Both the position numbers and the translations under genes were made by a program. From Phytophthora colocasiae (Eukaryota; Oomycota; Peronosporomycetes; Peronosporales; Peronosporaceae), in NCBI GenBank assembly GCA_018806915.1, contig JAGKQI010000100.1, forward strand, positions 2,790,001 through 2,854,000: a stretch of DNA of 64,000 bases, given 5' to 3'. The notes under the pieces were generated by a model. The model saw only the letters and a program-made list of their open reading frames with translations, did no database searches and had not been told where the DNA came from. Within the stretch, counting starts at the first letter, position 1. Each line of letters starts with the position of its first letter. Below, in pieces: positions 20,831 to 31,077 of this stretch.

Positions 20831-21262
20831 TGGTAGCACTTGTTGGTCAAGCTTCGCTCCATCGTCCAAGGTCGGGTCTCTCGTGGGCGGCATAGCCAGA
20901 AGCGAGTAGATCCTTGGCTATTAGCACCAGCCAATTGCTGGGGAAGTGCTAGGCCTAAAGGGGTCTCTTTTGGGTTGTCTTTGGGAGAGTTCGTGCCCAT
21001 CACAGGTCAGGGAATCAACTTTGAAAGGTTGGTATATCTCTGCCTAGTGCACGTAACTCTTTGGTCGCTACTAGAAGCCGGTTCAGTGCTTGGAACGCTC
21101 TTAAGTGCAGCTTTTATTTCCATCGCTCCCCGGTAGCTTCCAATTTACCCTTTCTTTTGGTGTTTGGGTCGGTACAAGCCGAACCACTCCCATTTTCTCC
21201 TTCTTTCATTGGATTTTTGGGTTTTATTGGATTGAGTTCGTGCTACGAAAAGTCCACTCGAA

Positions 21263-22450
21263 ATGTCATCTACACGTGGTAGATCGAGTGAGCGCGACTC
21301 TCCAAACCCGCGTCCGCGTAGAACGCCTCGAACGACTGCCAGGACGGCTCCTGATTCACTCCAGGGCCAACCGCAGGCAACAGCCAGGACGGCACCTGAT
21401 TCACACCAGGGCCAACCGCAGGCTACCGCTAGGACGGCTCCTGATCCACAGGGCCAACCGCAAGCAACGGCTAGGACGGCTCCTGATCCACAGGGCCAAC
21501 CGCAACCAACGGCTAGGACGACTCCTGATCCACAGGGTCAACCGCAAGCTACGAATATGTCGTCGGGACAAGCAGGCGCAGCATCAGACACGATGTCGAT
21601 GCAACAGCTGTTAGTTTACTTAACGCAGCAGCAACAGTCATACCAAGCCCAGATGCAAACCCAGTTGCAAGCACAGATGCAGCAGGCCAACGCAAGATTC
21701 GAATATCTAGTTGCGTCCAGGGGTGAGCAAAGAAAGAAGGATCCGCCTATGTATGAAGGCAAATACGGCGAAGATATTGAGTTATGGATCTTCGCCACCG
21801 AGCAGTATTACGCAAGCAGACGCGAGTTGATGGAGGCAGATACATCGGATTTTGTGACGATGATCTCCAGCAACTTAGGCAAGTCAGTACTGAATTGGTA
21901 TCGCGCGTTTATCGCAGAGTGTGAGGGTGCGAACGTACAGCCCACATGGTCGCTCTTCAAGGGAAGACTTCGCACTCGTTTCAGGCCGAAGGACTTCGAA
22001 TATGATCTTCGCGAGAGGATGTTTCGTCTCAAACAGAATGAGACCATCCATGATTACGTCTCCAAGTTTCAAGACTTGCTATCACAGACAGAGTTGTCTA
22101 TCAGCGAGTTGGAGAAGCGTTTCTTCTTTCAGAACGGTTTGCGAGAGGAGACAGCGAGGAAGATCAAGGAAGAGAGTCCTTCAACACTGCAAGATGCCAT
22201 TGAGATTGCGTCGAATTTTGAGTTTGCGCACTACTCGGAAAACCCCTAGAGCTCCTGCGAAGGGTTCGCAAGGATCATCAAGCTCGGGGCATCGTGCGTC
22301 TAAGTCGAAGCAGAATTCAAAGAGCTCCGACAAGAAGAAAGGCAAGAGCGATGATTGGAAAAGACAGCTACGTGCAGAAACTGTGGCAAGTTTGGCCACA
22401 TTTCTCCAGATTGTACTCAGCCAAAACGTACTGAAGCAAATCGGTACATG
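21263..22450 (+). CDS. Gypsy-1 gag with zinc knuckle (two frame breaks)
   Basis: The gag frame opens at 21263 (MSSTRGRSSERDSPNPRP) and reads 328 residues to a TAG at 22247. An N-terminal proline/glutamine-rich tandem repeat is followed by a Gln-rich stretch and the retrotransposon capsid domain (FEYDLRERMFRLKQNETIHDYVSKF). After the stop, the Ser/Lys-rich linker continues in the next frame, and the CCHC knuckle CRNCGKFGHISPDC (near 22375) returns to the first frame. Two compensating indels, near 22245 (AAAACCCC) and 22353 (GGAAAAG), explain this. Gag forms the virus-like particle and binds the RNA. The breaks could be sequence errors at homopolymers. Confidence 0.8.
21336..21555 (+). repeat. 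Five-copy minisatellite in Gypsy-1 gag
   Basis: Five in-frame tandem copies of a 42-45-nt unit encode (T)ARTAPDxxQGQPQA. The first two copies are one codon longer (PDSLQ, PDSHQ) than the later PDPQ copies. Confidence 0.85.
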
Positions 22451-25400
22451 CAGGGCGCAGTGTATGCGATCCTAGAGGCTGAAGCTCGAGCATTCAAGAC
22501 GGATGACCAAGAGAGGCCCGTCTCGATATTCATCGACAACGGCAGTAGCCTGAATGGCGTTACTGAGGAGTTGGTGAAGAAGCTTGAGTTGGATGTCACG
22601 GAAGGTGACATGATGCAAGTTGATCTCGGTTATGATCAAGTTGTGCATCGTCCACGTCGGACTGTAGAGATGTCTCTGCAGTTACCAGGGTTTCCTTTGA
22701 CAACGGGAACATTCCAAGTCATGCCTGTTCCTGAAGGAAAGGATGTTGTTTTGGGCATGATGTGGCTGCGGGAGCAGAACCCTGATATCGACTGGAATAC
22801 TGGACAGATTGCACCTCGCATCAAGGTGGAGAACACGCAGACTGTGAAGTTGAGACTGCCGAAGACTCGTCCAGCCCGTTGGGTGGCAGGACAACGCCGC
22901 GCCAGAGTTGCGCAGGCCCGTGAGATTTTCAATTACTATCGGCAGCATGGCCACAACGGCCAGTTTGGGCGAACGAAGATTATTTCGTCCAAACAGTTCC
23001 AGCAGATGTTGCGTAGGGACAAGGATATTGAGGCAGTGTTTGTCATCAATCCGCATGATTCGGAGAAGGCTGAACGCTTCAAGAGTCAAGGATGGGACGC
23101 TCTCAAGGATAATCCGGCGTATGAGACGCTACTGAAGTATGCGGATACGGTTTTCCGTACGGAACTTCCGAATGAGACACCGCCAGTACGGGAAGGAATT
23201 GAGCACGAGATTTTGCTCAAACCCGGTACTCAACCGATTTCGGTCAAACAATGGCGCCAAAGTCCTGATCAGAGAAAAACGATTCAGGAATGGACCAAAG
23301 AGATGGTTCAGGCTGGCATCATTCGACCGAGTACGTCAGCATTTTGTGCACCGACTTTCTGTGTGAAGAAACCAGTCGGATGGCGTATTGTGCACGATTA
23401 TCGTCTATTGAACTTGGCGACGATTTTACCAGCTATTCCTATGCCTCGCAAGGAAGATACCTTTGATGCGATGGCCGGTAGCTATTGGTATTCGTGCATG
23501 GACTTACTTTGGGGTTATTACAAAGTGAAGTTACGAGAAGCAGATATACCTTTCACTGCTTTCTCAACCCCAGATGGTCTATTTGAATATCTCGTCACAC
23601 CCATGGGGCTCAGTGGTAGCCCAGGAACCTTTAATCGACTGCTGCAAAAGGTTTTCATGGATTTGAGTGATGTGGCGAAGATTTACTTCGATGATATCTA
23701 CGTATACACGAAGGGTGAAGATGTGAACGACCACATCGCAGCATTGGACAGGGTATTGAAGCGATGTGAAGAGCAGAAGCTCTACATCAAACTGTCCAAA
23801 TGCCAATTTTGCGTGGATGAGATTCCATGCTTAGGCGACTTTGTCGGACGCAAGGGCGTTCGTATGGACCCAGATAAGGTGAAGATTATCGCCGAGTGGC
23901 CAGTCCCCAAGACCAAGAAGCAAATGGAGAGCTTCCTGGGGACAACGGTTTACGTTTCGAGATTTTGCAAGGATTTCGCGCAGTTTGCAGGTCCTTTGCA
24001 TGAATGTATCAAGGGAAAACGTTCTCGTGATGCTATCGAACTCGATGAGAACCAATTACACTGTTTTGACGAGCTTAAGAAGCGCTTGTCATCACCTCCG
24101 GTTCTCAGTCTTCCTGATTTCTCCAAACCTTTCGGAATTCGGATGGACGCCTCAAATTTCGCAATTGGGGGGGTCTTATTTCAAAAGGAGGAGGGTTGGA
24201 ACATCCAATAGCCTATACGGGCAGAAAGATGAAGCCAGCAGAACTGAATTATCCAGTTCGCGAACAGGAACTACTCGCTATTATGCATGCGTTGAAGACA
24301 TGGCGCGTGTATCTTCTCGACAAGCCATTCCTGGTGGAAACAGATCACAAGAGCATTGAGATGATTCTCACGCAGAAGACGACGAATCGACGCATTGCGC
24401 GGTGGTTCAACGAACTTGCGGAGTTTCAGCCTCTGTTCAAGTGGATTCCAGGAGAGACAAATGTAGTCGCAGATGCGATGTCGAGAAATCCTGAGTTCGA
24501 GCATAAGGCAGCGCAAGTGAGCCTGAAGGAACTTCTTGATACGGCTCAAAACCGTGAAATTGTGGCTACCATGGTCGAGAACAATATGACCGTGGCACAA
24601 TCCGCAGTGAAGATGTACTCGTGGAACAAGGACTTGCAAGGACTTGTCAAGAAGCTACAGCTTGGAGACAAGGTTCCGCATTACTCGCTAGATCATGGCG
24701 TGCTGTATTATCAGACGCGTGAAGATGAGAGTCCTAGATTGTACATTCCCGATGACGAAGATCTGAAGAATCGAGTCATTTGTGAGAACCACGATGCAGT
24801 TACGGCAGGCCACCCAGGGTATTACAAGACCTATGTCGCAGTACGTGAGAAGTACTATTGGCCGAAGATGATGAAGTATATCCAGCGCTATGTGAACACT
24901 TGTGAAATGTGTCAGCGCAACAAAGCGAGGCAGGTGAAGCCTCCCGGATTACTTCAACCGCTGGAGATACCACGAGGTAGATGGGTCGACATTTCAATGG
25001 ATTTCATTGTGTCTCTACCTCCCAGCAAGGATGGTTTGAATGCCATCATGGTCATTGTGGATCGATTGACCAAGCGTGCAAAGTTTATTGCTACGCAGAC
25101 GACAGACAGCGCAGAGGATATTGCGAATGTTTTCATGAAGAGTTATGTAAGAGATCATGGCCTTCCGAAGACGATTGTGTCTGATCGTGACTCCAAATTT
25201 ACGTCTAAGTTTTGGCAGGCTGTTATCACTGCTATGGGAACGCAGCATAACCTGTCATCGGCATTTAGGCCGCAGACGGATGGACAAACGGAACGTACAA
25301 ACCGTTTTATCGGAGATTATCTCCGAGGTGTTATCAACCCAGCCCAGAATGATTGGGATGAGTTTCTTCATTTGGCAGAGTTCGCCTATAATCGGCGATT

Positions 25401-25563
25401 GCATGCTACGATTGGCATGTCACCATTTGAAGCGGATCTAGGATATATTCCATATATGCCCGACGATATCGCGGCAGATCCGGAGTTTAAGAAGTTGGAG
25501 AAAGCAGCAAAGAGTTTCTACTCCGACAGGAAGCCTTCCTCAAGGTCGCGCAAGACCGTATGA
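22451..25563 (+). CDS. Gypsy-1 pol: protease, RT, RNase H, integrase
   Basis: The protease active site is FIDNGSS (near 22530), a variant of the usual DSG/DTG. Reverse transcriptase follows, with motif phrases FCVKKPVGWRIVHDYRLLN, LVTPMGLSGSPGTF and the catalytic YFDD (near 23690). The frame shifts at about 24185, just after FAIGGVLFQ. RNase H resumes in the ORF at 24196 (EHPIAYTGRKMKPAE, LVETDHKSIEM). The integrase has an HHCC finger (CEMCQRNKA) and a DDE core (DISMDF, VSDRDSKF, TDGQTERTNR). Another frame break near 25527 separates the final chromodomain ORF. The element is therefore not translatable as written despite identical LTRs. Confidence 0.9.
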
Positions 25564-26063
25564 GTGAAGCACAGGAGCGCATGAAGCATTATTACGACAG
25601 GAACAGACTTGTCCAAGACTTCAAAATTGGCGACATGGTGCTACTAGATGGGAAGAATTTGGATATCCGTCATAAGGGGTACGCACAGTCGAAGAAGTTA
25701 GCTCCGAGGTTCATTGGACCATTCCCGGTCCAGAAGAAGGTATCTCGAGACTCGTATGAGTTGGGATTATCGAAGAACCTGAAGTTGCATCCAATTTTCC
25801 ATACATCACTGTTGAAGCCGTACCGCAAGGACCCGAAGCGCAGGCAAAAGGTGAACAAGGTTGTGTTAGCCGATGGAACTGAAGGGCAACTGGTCGAAGC
25901 CGTGATTAACCACCGTAAGTACAAGGGGAAGCCGCAGTACAAGGTTTGGTGGTTAGGCGAGACCAAGAAGGAGGCCACATGGGAACCTGTTGAGAATCTG
26001 AAACAGATCCCTGGTCTCATCGACCTCTATTGGAAGTCCAAGAAGAGAGAGAATCCTTTCTAG
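25560..26063 (+). CDS. Gypsy-1 integrase C-terminus with chromodomain
   Basis: A 167-residue frame continues the integrase tail (QERMKHYYDRNR, FKIGDMVLLDGKNL, LAPRFIGPF, LHPIFHTSLLKPY). It ends in a chromodomain (VEAVINHRKYKGKPQYKVWWLGETKKEATWEP), which in chromoviruses directs integration to marked chromatin. It is offset by one frame from the preceding integrase ORF. The homologous junction phrase QEAFLKVAQDR is found in this frame just upstream. Confidence 0.85.
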   Translation: MSEAQERMKHYYDRNRLVQDFKIGDMVLLDGKNLDIRHKGYAQSKKLAPRFIGPFPVQKKVSRDSYELGLSKNLKLHPIFHTSLLKPYRKDPKRRQKVNKVVLADGTEGQLVEAVINHRKYKGKPQYKVWWLGETKKEATWEPVENLKQIPGLIDLYWKSKKRENPF

Positions 26064-26091
26064 GGGGAGGCTCTTTCTCGAAGGGAGGTCA

Positions 26092-26601
26092 TGTGACGGA
26101 ATGCTGTCGATAGCACTCCGTCGGCATTGAAGTGCAAGTTGATGCACTGTAGTGCAATCTACATATCTCTACATGTACCCACTTTGTGATTGGCTAAAAC
26201 TAGATTCTGGTATTATGCCATTGTGGTTTACGCCATTTAGCTGAGACATTGAGAGAGTCTCATTGGCTGAAATTCGAGAAGGTTCTCGAAGCTTGATTAT
26301 GGGACGCCCAGGAGTCAAGTCAACATTGCTACGTGGAAGTTTATAGGAAAATCATTGGTAGATAGCCAAATCAGAAGATAGGAAAAGATAGGCTCTAGGA
26401 TACATTCTACTGGATTTTTGAGAGAGCTCTGTGAGCCACCAGTTAGCTTAGGACCGTAAGAGCCTTCCTCATTTCAATTCACTTTTCAATTTACCAACAA
26501 CCTCTCAGTGGCCCACCAACTGGTCACGCCTCCCTGGGTCTTCGCTCCGCCGTCCAAGTCCGGCCTCCGCTTCCTCGCCCCCGCGCGCCTACTGTGTTAC
26601 A
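26092..26601 (+). repeat. 3' LTR of Gypsy-1
   Basis: 510 bases, identical by eye to 20321-20830. It is followed directly by GCACA, the right-hand target duplication. Confidence 0.95.
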
Positions 26602-26606
26602 GCACA

Positions 26607-26766
26607 AGGTTGGGGAACTAGTTATGCGAAAGTTGCTATGGGTCAATCATCAGTCTCGAATGCCAAGGCCGACGCATTGCTTGCCTTGCGTGATGCATAC
26701 ATCAGTGGAAGCAAGAAGGCTAAGCAAGCGGCAAAGATGGCGGTGTTGCGCGCGAACGATCGCTAG
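26607..26766 (+). pseudogene. RxLR effector gene, 3' part after Gypsy-1
   Basis: The sequence after the right target duplication continues the effector's reading frame to TAG at 26764-26766, about 53 codons. Counting the left part (287 nt) with this part (160 nt) gives a whole number of codons, about 148 residues for the pre-insertion protein, a normal size for this class. The segment is helical, rich in Ala/Lys near its end, and probably formed the effector domain's last helices. It has no start of its own and is presumably not expressed. Confidence 0.75.
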
Positions 26767-28392
26767 AAACCATTTCTGCTACGAATGTGTCCGGTCCTGA
26801 ACAAGCAACATGTGGTTTCTTTGCCAATTGAAGCGAATAATAGATGCCTCTCGAACGTTTTTGTATCTCCTGTTGATCGTTTGCCAGCATTTCCGCGTAT
26901 TGCAGCTATGAGGTCTTATAACCCTCTTCTGTATGAACCTTCCTCTCCCTCAGGTTCCTTTCTCCGAAGTCGCAATTGTAAGGCGGCGGCAAAGATGGCG
27001 GTGATAATCGCTAGAGCCGTGAATGTGTCCAGTCCTGATCATGTGATTCATTGCCATGAAGTGATCTGTAACGATATCGAGTTTCTCCGAATCCCGAACT
27101 AAGTTCACCTCCGAAATGTCTGGTGAAATGCCCCAATCCATTTGGAGTGCCAAGTTTGTCGATTGTAAGGCGTTCCACGTCATAAAAGGAGTGCCATCAC
27201 GGTAGTAGAGCTTGGAACCGATGAAGGGGGTCTCGAGAAACCGGAGCAGAAGTGTCGAGAGGTAGACGCCACCGTGCAGGGGTCCCGGTGGTGGCGTGTT
27301 GCCACTGCGCGAAATTTCTCCAAGAAGATCGCTGCCTGCCTCGCATCCCGCTTCGATGCCTTCCTCACACTTCAATCTGCCAAGCGATGTCCACTATCAC
27401 TTTAAAGCAACAGCGTAAGTAGAAGGTGCTTGGGTGGGTAATGCGTCCTCACCGGATACCCCGGGACGTGAACGGGAGGTTGATCTCGCACGACTATCTC
27501 CGGTACTTTGAGAAAGGTTTCCCTGATCTAGTTTACTTTGAAGGCACTCCATTCGTCCCTTGGAGAGCTTTACAAGCAAAGGTTACGTGGTTTACGAGAT
27601 CATAATCGTTGACAACGGTTCAAGGACTCAGCTATGGTGAGGGCAACCGCACCTACCTGAAACTCGAGGACGTTCTGCAGGAAGAGCGCCTGTACCCTGC
27701 CACCAGTAGCCTTCTCCACGACTGGGAGAATAGGACCCCTCTCCAATGGCGATAGGCCCCGACTAGCAAGACTCACTGCAATGGCTTGGTACTCTGAGGA
27801 ATTTCAGTTTTTTGGATAAGTGCCCTCACGCGATAAATTACCCCCACTTACACTCCTCCCCTAACGGCCCTATACTCCTTTCCTAACTCCACTCCGATGA
27901 AGTGTTCCGGCCTGGTACCTCTGACAGAAACTCCATCAGGTTTTGAGGGTGCGGTTAAGGTTAAACTGGAGTCCGTAGCTGGCGAGGAAGGCCCTGCTCG
28001 TACAACGGATTCTCCAAGGAGTTCTCGTGGTCGGGGTATTCTGTCGATCAGTGGGTCATAGACATAGCGTATCCCGCAGAATACATCGTGAATCAACGGA
28101 AGAGTCTTCTCATTGACCCGTCGATCGCCCTTCGCTGTTAAAAACAGTAAAGCGAGAAAAGCCGAACCCCGTCAGCACAACCTTGAGCAGAGACTCTGCA
28201 GGGACTCGATCGCACTTGTCTATCTCCATTTCAAACAGGAATGCCACCACGCCGTGTACATGTATGTCTAGCGGTGAGTAAGGGGGGGTTAGATGGATTC
28301 ACTGCAATTTTCGATTATTTATCCTCGCGTCTACATATAAATTTTGACTCTAGTGATAGTTGGGGAAATTCCCCAAATACGAAGAGTACATC
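26767..28392. other. Decayed gene fragments
   Basis: Three kinds of remnant are visible. At 26985-27040 a second copy of the effector's 3' end and flank (GCGGCAAAGATGGCGGTG, then GAATGTGTCC) repeats that at 26740-26800. A minus frame (27375-26950) contains YYRDGTPFMTWNALQ, and a plus frame near 27530 contains YFEGTPFVPWRALQ, so two fragments of one unknown family lie on opposite strands. Plus-strand phrases RTYLKLEDVLQEERLYPATS (near 27650) and YSVDQWVIDIAYPAEYIV (near 28050) look like pieces of a larger broken gene. I do not recognise the family. No intact gene is supported. Confidence 0.4.
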
Positions 28393-30930
28393 ATGTCGAC
28401 ACCTTGGGGCGGCTGGGGCTCCAAGCTCAACGTGACGTCCATCGTGTCGCAGGGGCTGGAGCAGGTCCGCAGTCTGCGCGAGGACGTGGAGAAGTCTTTC
28501 GATCAGGTGGTCACTGGAGCGCCGACGCTGCCAGTCGCAGTGAAGACGCCTCTAGAGGAGCAGATTAAGGGTGAGAGCGCGGATATTGAGGGTAAAACGC
28601 ACTCAAATGTGACAGTAGAGGAGGAAAGGAAGTCTACTAAGCAGAAAATTAAGGAGAACAAGCAGGAGGAAGCTGCTATTGAGGAAGAGAAGGCGGTGGA
28701 GCAGGAAGAGGAGCTCATAGAGGGAAAATCAGCTCAAGAGCTTGTGCTTGAAGACCAGGAACAGGTTCAAGAGGAGGCTGTGACTGAAATTCAAGCTAAC
28801 GAGGAGGTTGAGATGCAAAATGAGGCTGAAGAGGAGGCGGAAGAGGGAGCTGAATCTCAAATTGAGGGTGAGCAGGAAAATGATAGTCAAATTGAGGAGG
28901 TGGAGGCGCCATTTGAAGCTCCAGGCAAAGCTGAGGAGACGGAAAATCAAGTCAATTCTCCAGATGAAGCTGAAGATGCTGCACAACAGGAAAACGTGTC
29001 TGTTAGTGAGGATAAAACTGTTGCTGTACTGAGGAAGGAGCTGGAGATGAGGGAGACACAGCTACTGGCAACTTCTACGACCATCCAGGAGCTGCACGAT
29101 GAGCTCGACAAGACGTGCCATCGCGAGGTGGCGGCTGTGGAGCGTGCTCAATTCCTGACGGAGCAACTGGAAAATATGCGGCGAGAAGTGGCCAAGCTGT
29201 CGCAGTTGCACCGAGATACAAGTACCAGTCAAAGCGCAGATGTACAGGCACTACAAATGGCTCTTGCCGAGAAGGAGGAGAAGCTCAGTGCGTTGTTGGA
29301 TGAAGGTCAGGCGTTGTCAGTGAAGCAGGCGCAGCTGGAGCAGAGGCTGCGCTCACTACGCAAAGAGAAGGATGAGCTGGAGGAAAGAGTGCTTAAAGCA
29401 CAGACGCAGTTTGAAGCGTCAGCTGCAGAGGTTAAGGATTTATCAACAAAGTTGAAGGCAAATGAGGAGGAGAAGGCGCGTCTTGCTCAAGAAAATCGAC
29501 AATTGAGCAGCAGTGCAGATACGACGAGCGCACAGGTGGAAAAGGCGGAGCGGAAAGCCCAAGAAGCTACGCAGCAGCTAGAGAAACTAAAGGCTCAAAT
29601 TGAGCAGCTGACGGCTGATGTTTCTAGTAAGAGCAAGGAAATTGAGCAGCTCAAGACGACTACGCAGTCGAACGAGGCTTTGAACATGGAGAAGGTGACA
29701 CTGGAGCAGACTTTGCAGTTTTTACAGGACAATGTGCGTGATTTAGAGCAAGAAGCAGCACGTCGTGAAGAGATGGCACGTGCTGAGATCGCCGACTTGA
29801 AACGCAAGTGGCAGGAGGCGGTGGCTCGTGTGGATATGCTAGGCCAAAGCGTTTCTGAAGCTACTCAGCCGCTGCTTCGTCAGATCCACGCGTTGCAAGA
29901 AGAGCAACGTTCAAGGCAAGAGGAATGGAAGGCGACAGAGAGCTCACTGCTTGATAGAATTGACGAGGCCACCGAGAAACATCGTGCGTTAGAACAAGAG
30001 AAGGTGGAGGTAGAGCAGCGATTGTTTGAGTTGCAGCGGAAGGTTGAAGACAGTGAGCTAGAATTTACGCGGAAGGAAGCAGAACTAACTCGCGCCCAAG
30101 ATGCGCTGGAAAATGCCAAGGCAGAAGCTCGTGAGTTGCGAGGACAAGTTGACGCTTTACACATCGATCTGGATCAAGCCAAGCACCAGCGTGATGCAGA
30201 GACGGAAGCAAAGCAACAACTCCAGAACAGGCTAGATACCGTGGAAAAATCCTCCAAGAAAGCTGAAGCTTCAGCAACAGCGGCGACCGAACTGGAACAG
30301 GCACGTGAGCGTGAGTCGCAGCTTCGACAAGAGCTCGAGTGGCACCAACAAGAACTCCAGCGGGTAAAGAGCTCGTCGCAGTCTACTCAAGCGCCGCTAT
30401 CGACAGGCTCCACGTCTTCACAGCATCACTACGTGAGACGAAGCGTCGATGGCGAGCAGAACAATGGAGTAGAAGGTGGTTTATCGTCTGAGGCATCAAT
30501 CCTTAAGACGACGTTAGAGGCTGCGATGGGAGATACACTAAGCTCTAGTAACGGCAACACGTCCGTTCTGGGGCTCAGTCAACTACAGCAACGTCTACGT
30601 CTACGGGAGGGTGAGAACCGGATGCTGAAGCAGCAATTAGAAGCATTGGAAGCCCGTCAGAAACAGACAACGGACGAGATCGTTCGACTAAGTACGCGTA
30701 ACGCGCTACTCGAAAGTGGCGAGAGTCAACGAGAGCAGACGCAACTGGAACTGGCGAAATTGCAGAAGCATCAAGTGGTTCTGTTGGAGCTTTTCGGTGA
30801 AAAGGAGGAGCAGGTCGAAGAGCTGCAGGCTGAGGTGAGCGAGCTCAAGGCCTTTTACCGTAAACAACTCGACACTCTGGCGTCTCACAATGAGCAACAG
30901 GAGAAGATGCGTGAAGAGCAGGAACATTAA
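28393..30930 (+). CDS. TMF1/golgin-type coiled-coil protein
   Basis: An 845-residue frame from the ATG at 28393. The N-terminus (MSTPWGGWGSKLNVTSIVSQG, then LEQVRSLREDVEKSFDQVV) has the short Trp-containing amphipathic start seen in TMF/Sgm1-like golgins. Residues ~65-220 are an acidic Glu/Gln-rich low-complexity stretch, and ~220-760 are continuous heptad coiled coil. The C-terminus (VVLLELFGEKEEQVEELQ, VSELKAFYRKQL) matches the conserved TMF DNA-binding/Rab6-binding domain (LLELLGEKxEEVEELRxD...LKxMYRxQ). TMF proteins sit on Golgi membranes and tether vesicles by binding Rab6. An in-frame upstream extension to 28360 is possible, but the WGGW start is better. Confidence 0.8.
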   Translation: MSTPWGGWGSKLNVTSIVSQGLEQVRSLREDVEKSFDQVVTGAPTLPVAVKTPLEEQIKGESADIEGKTHSNVTVEEERKSTKQKIKENKQEEAAIEEEKAVEQEEELIEGKSAQELVLEDQEQVQEEAVTEIQANEEVEMQNEAEEEAEEGAESQIEGEQENDSQIEEVEAPFEAPGKAEETENQVNSPDEAEDAAQQENVSVSEDKTVAVLRKELEMRETQLLATSTTIQELHDELDKTCHREVAAVERAQFLTEQLENMRREVAKLSQLHRDTSTSQSADVQALQMALAEKEEKLSALLDEGQALSVKQAQLEQRLRSLRKEKDELEERVLKAQTQFEASAAEVKDLSTKLKANEEEKARLAQENRQLSSSADTTSAQVEKAERKAQEATQQLEKLKAQIEQLTADVSSKSKEIEQLKTTTQSNEALNMEKVTLEQTLQFLQDNVRDLEQEAARREEMARAEIADLKRKWQEAVARVDMLGQSVSEATQPLLRQIHALQEEQRSRQEEWKATESSLLDRIDEATEKHRALEQEKVEVEQRLFELQRKVEDSELEFTRKEAELTRAQDALENAKAEARELRGQVDALHIDLDQAKHQRDAETEAKQQLQNRLDTVEKSSKKAEASATAATELEQARERESQLRQELEWHQQELQRVKSSSQSTQAPLSTGSTSSQHHYVRRSVDGEQNNGVEGGLSSEASILKTTLEAAMGDTLSSSNGNTSVLGLSQLQQRLRLREGENRMLKQQLEALEARQKQTTDEIVRLSTRNALLESGESQREQTQLELAKLQKHQVVLLELFGEKEEQVEELQAEVSELKAFYRKQLDTLASHNEQQEKMREEQEH

Positions 30931-31077
30931 CTGAGTCAAGACAGAGAGGGACGGGAGACTACTGAAGCGGTACGACCTTATTCATTTCGTTATGGGCTGC
31001 GCTGCCTTTGTTAGGTTGTTACTCAGGCTGAAATTGATTCAATTTCGACAGTTCTGGTTGTCTACAGATGCGTCCAA

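Larger units (their letters stand above)
20321..26601 (+). mobile_element. Gypsy-1: complete chromodomain Ty3/Gypsy LTR retrotransposon
   Basis: A 6281-bp element with 510-bp LTRs (20321-20830 and 26092-26601) that appear identical, beginning TGTGACGG and ending TGTTACA. The target duplication is GCACA (20316-20320 and 26602-26606). A primer-binding-type TGG follows the 5' LTR at 20831, and a purine tract (GAAGGGAGG) precedes the 3' LTR. Coding order is gag, zinc knuckle, protease, reverse transcriptase, RNase H, integrase and chromodomain, the Ty3/Gypsy (chromovirus-like) order. Four frame breaks interrupt it, near 22245, 22353, 24185 and 25527. Confidence 0.95.

Noticed and set aside
28500..29000. 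Acidic Glu/Gln-rich stretch as a separate repeat feature
   Set aside because: It is low-complexity coding sequence within the TMF-like gene and has no regular period.
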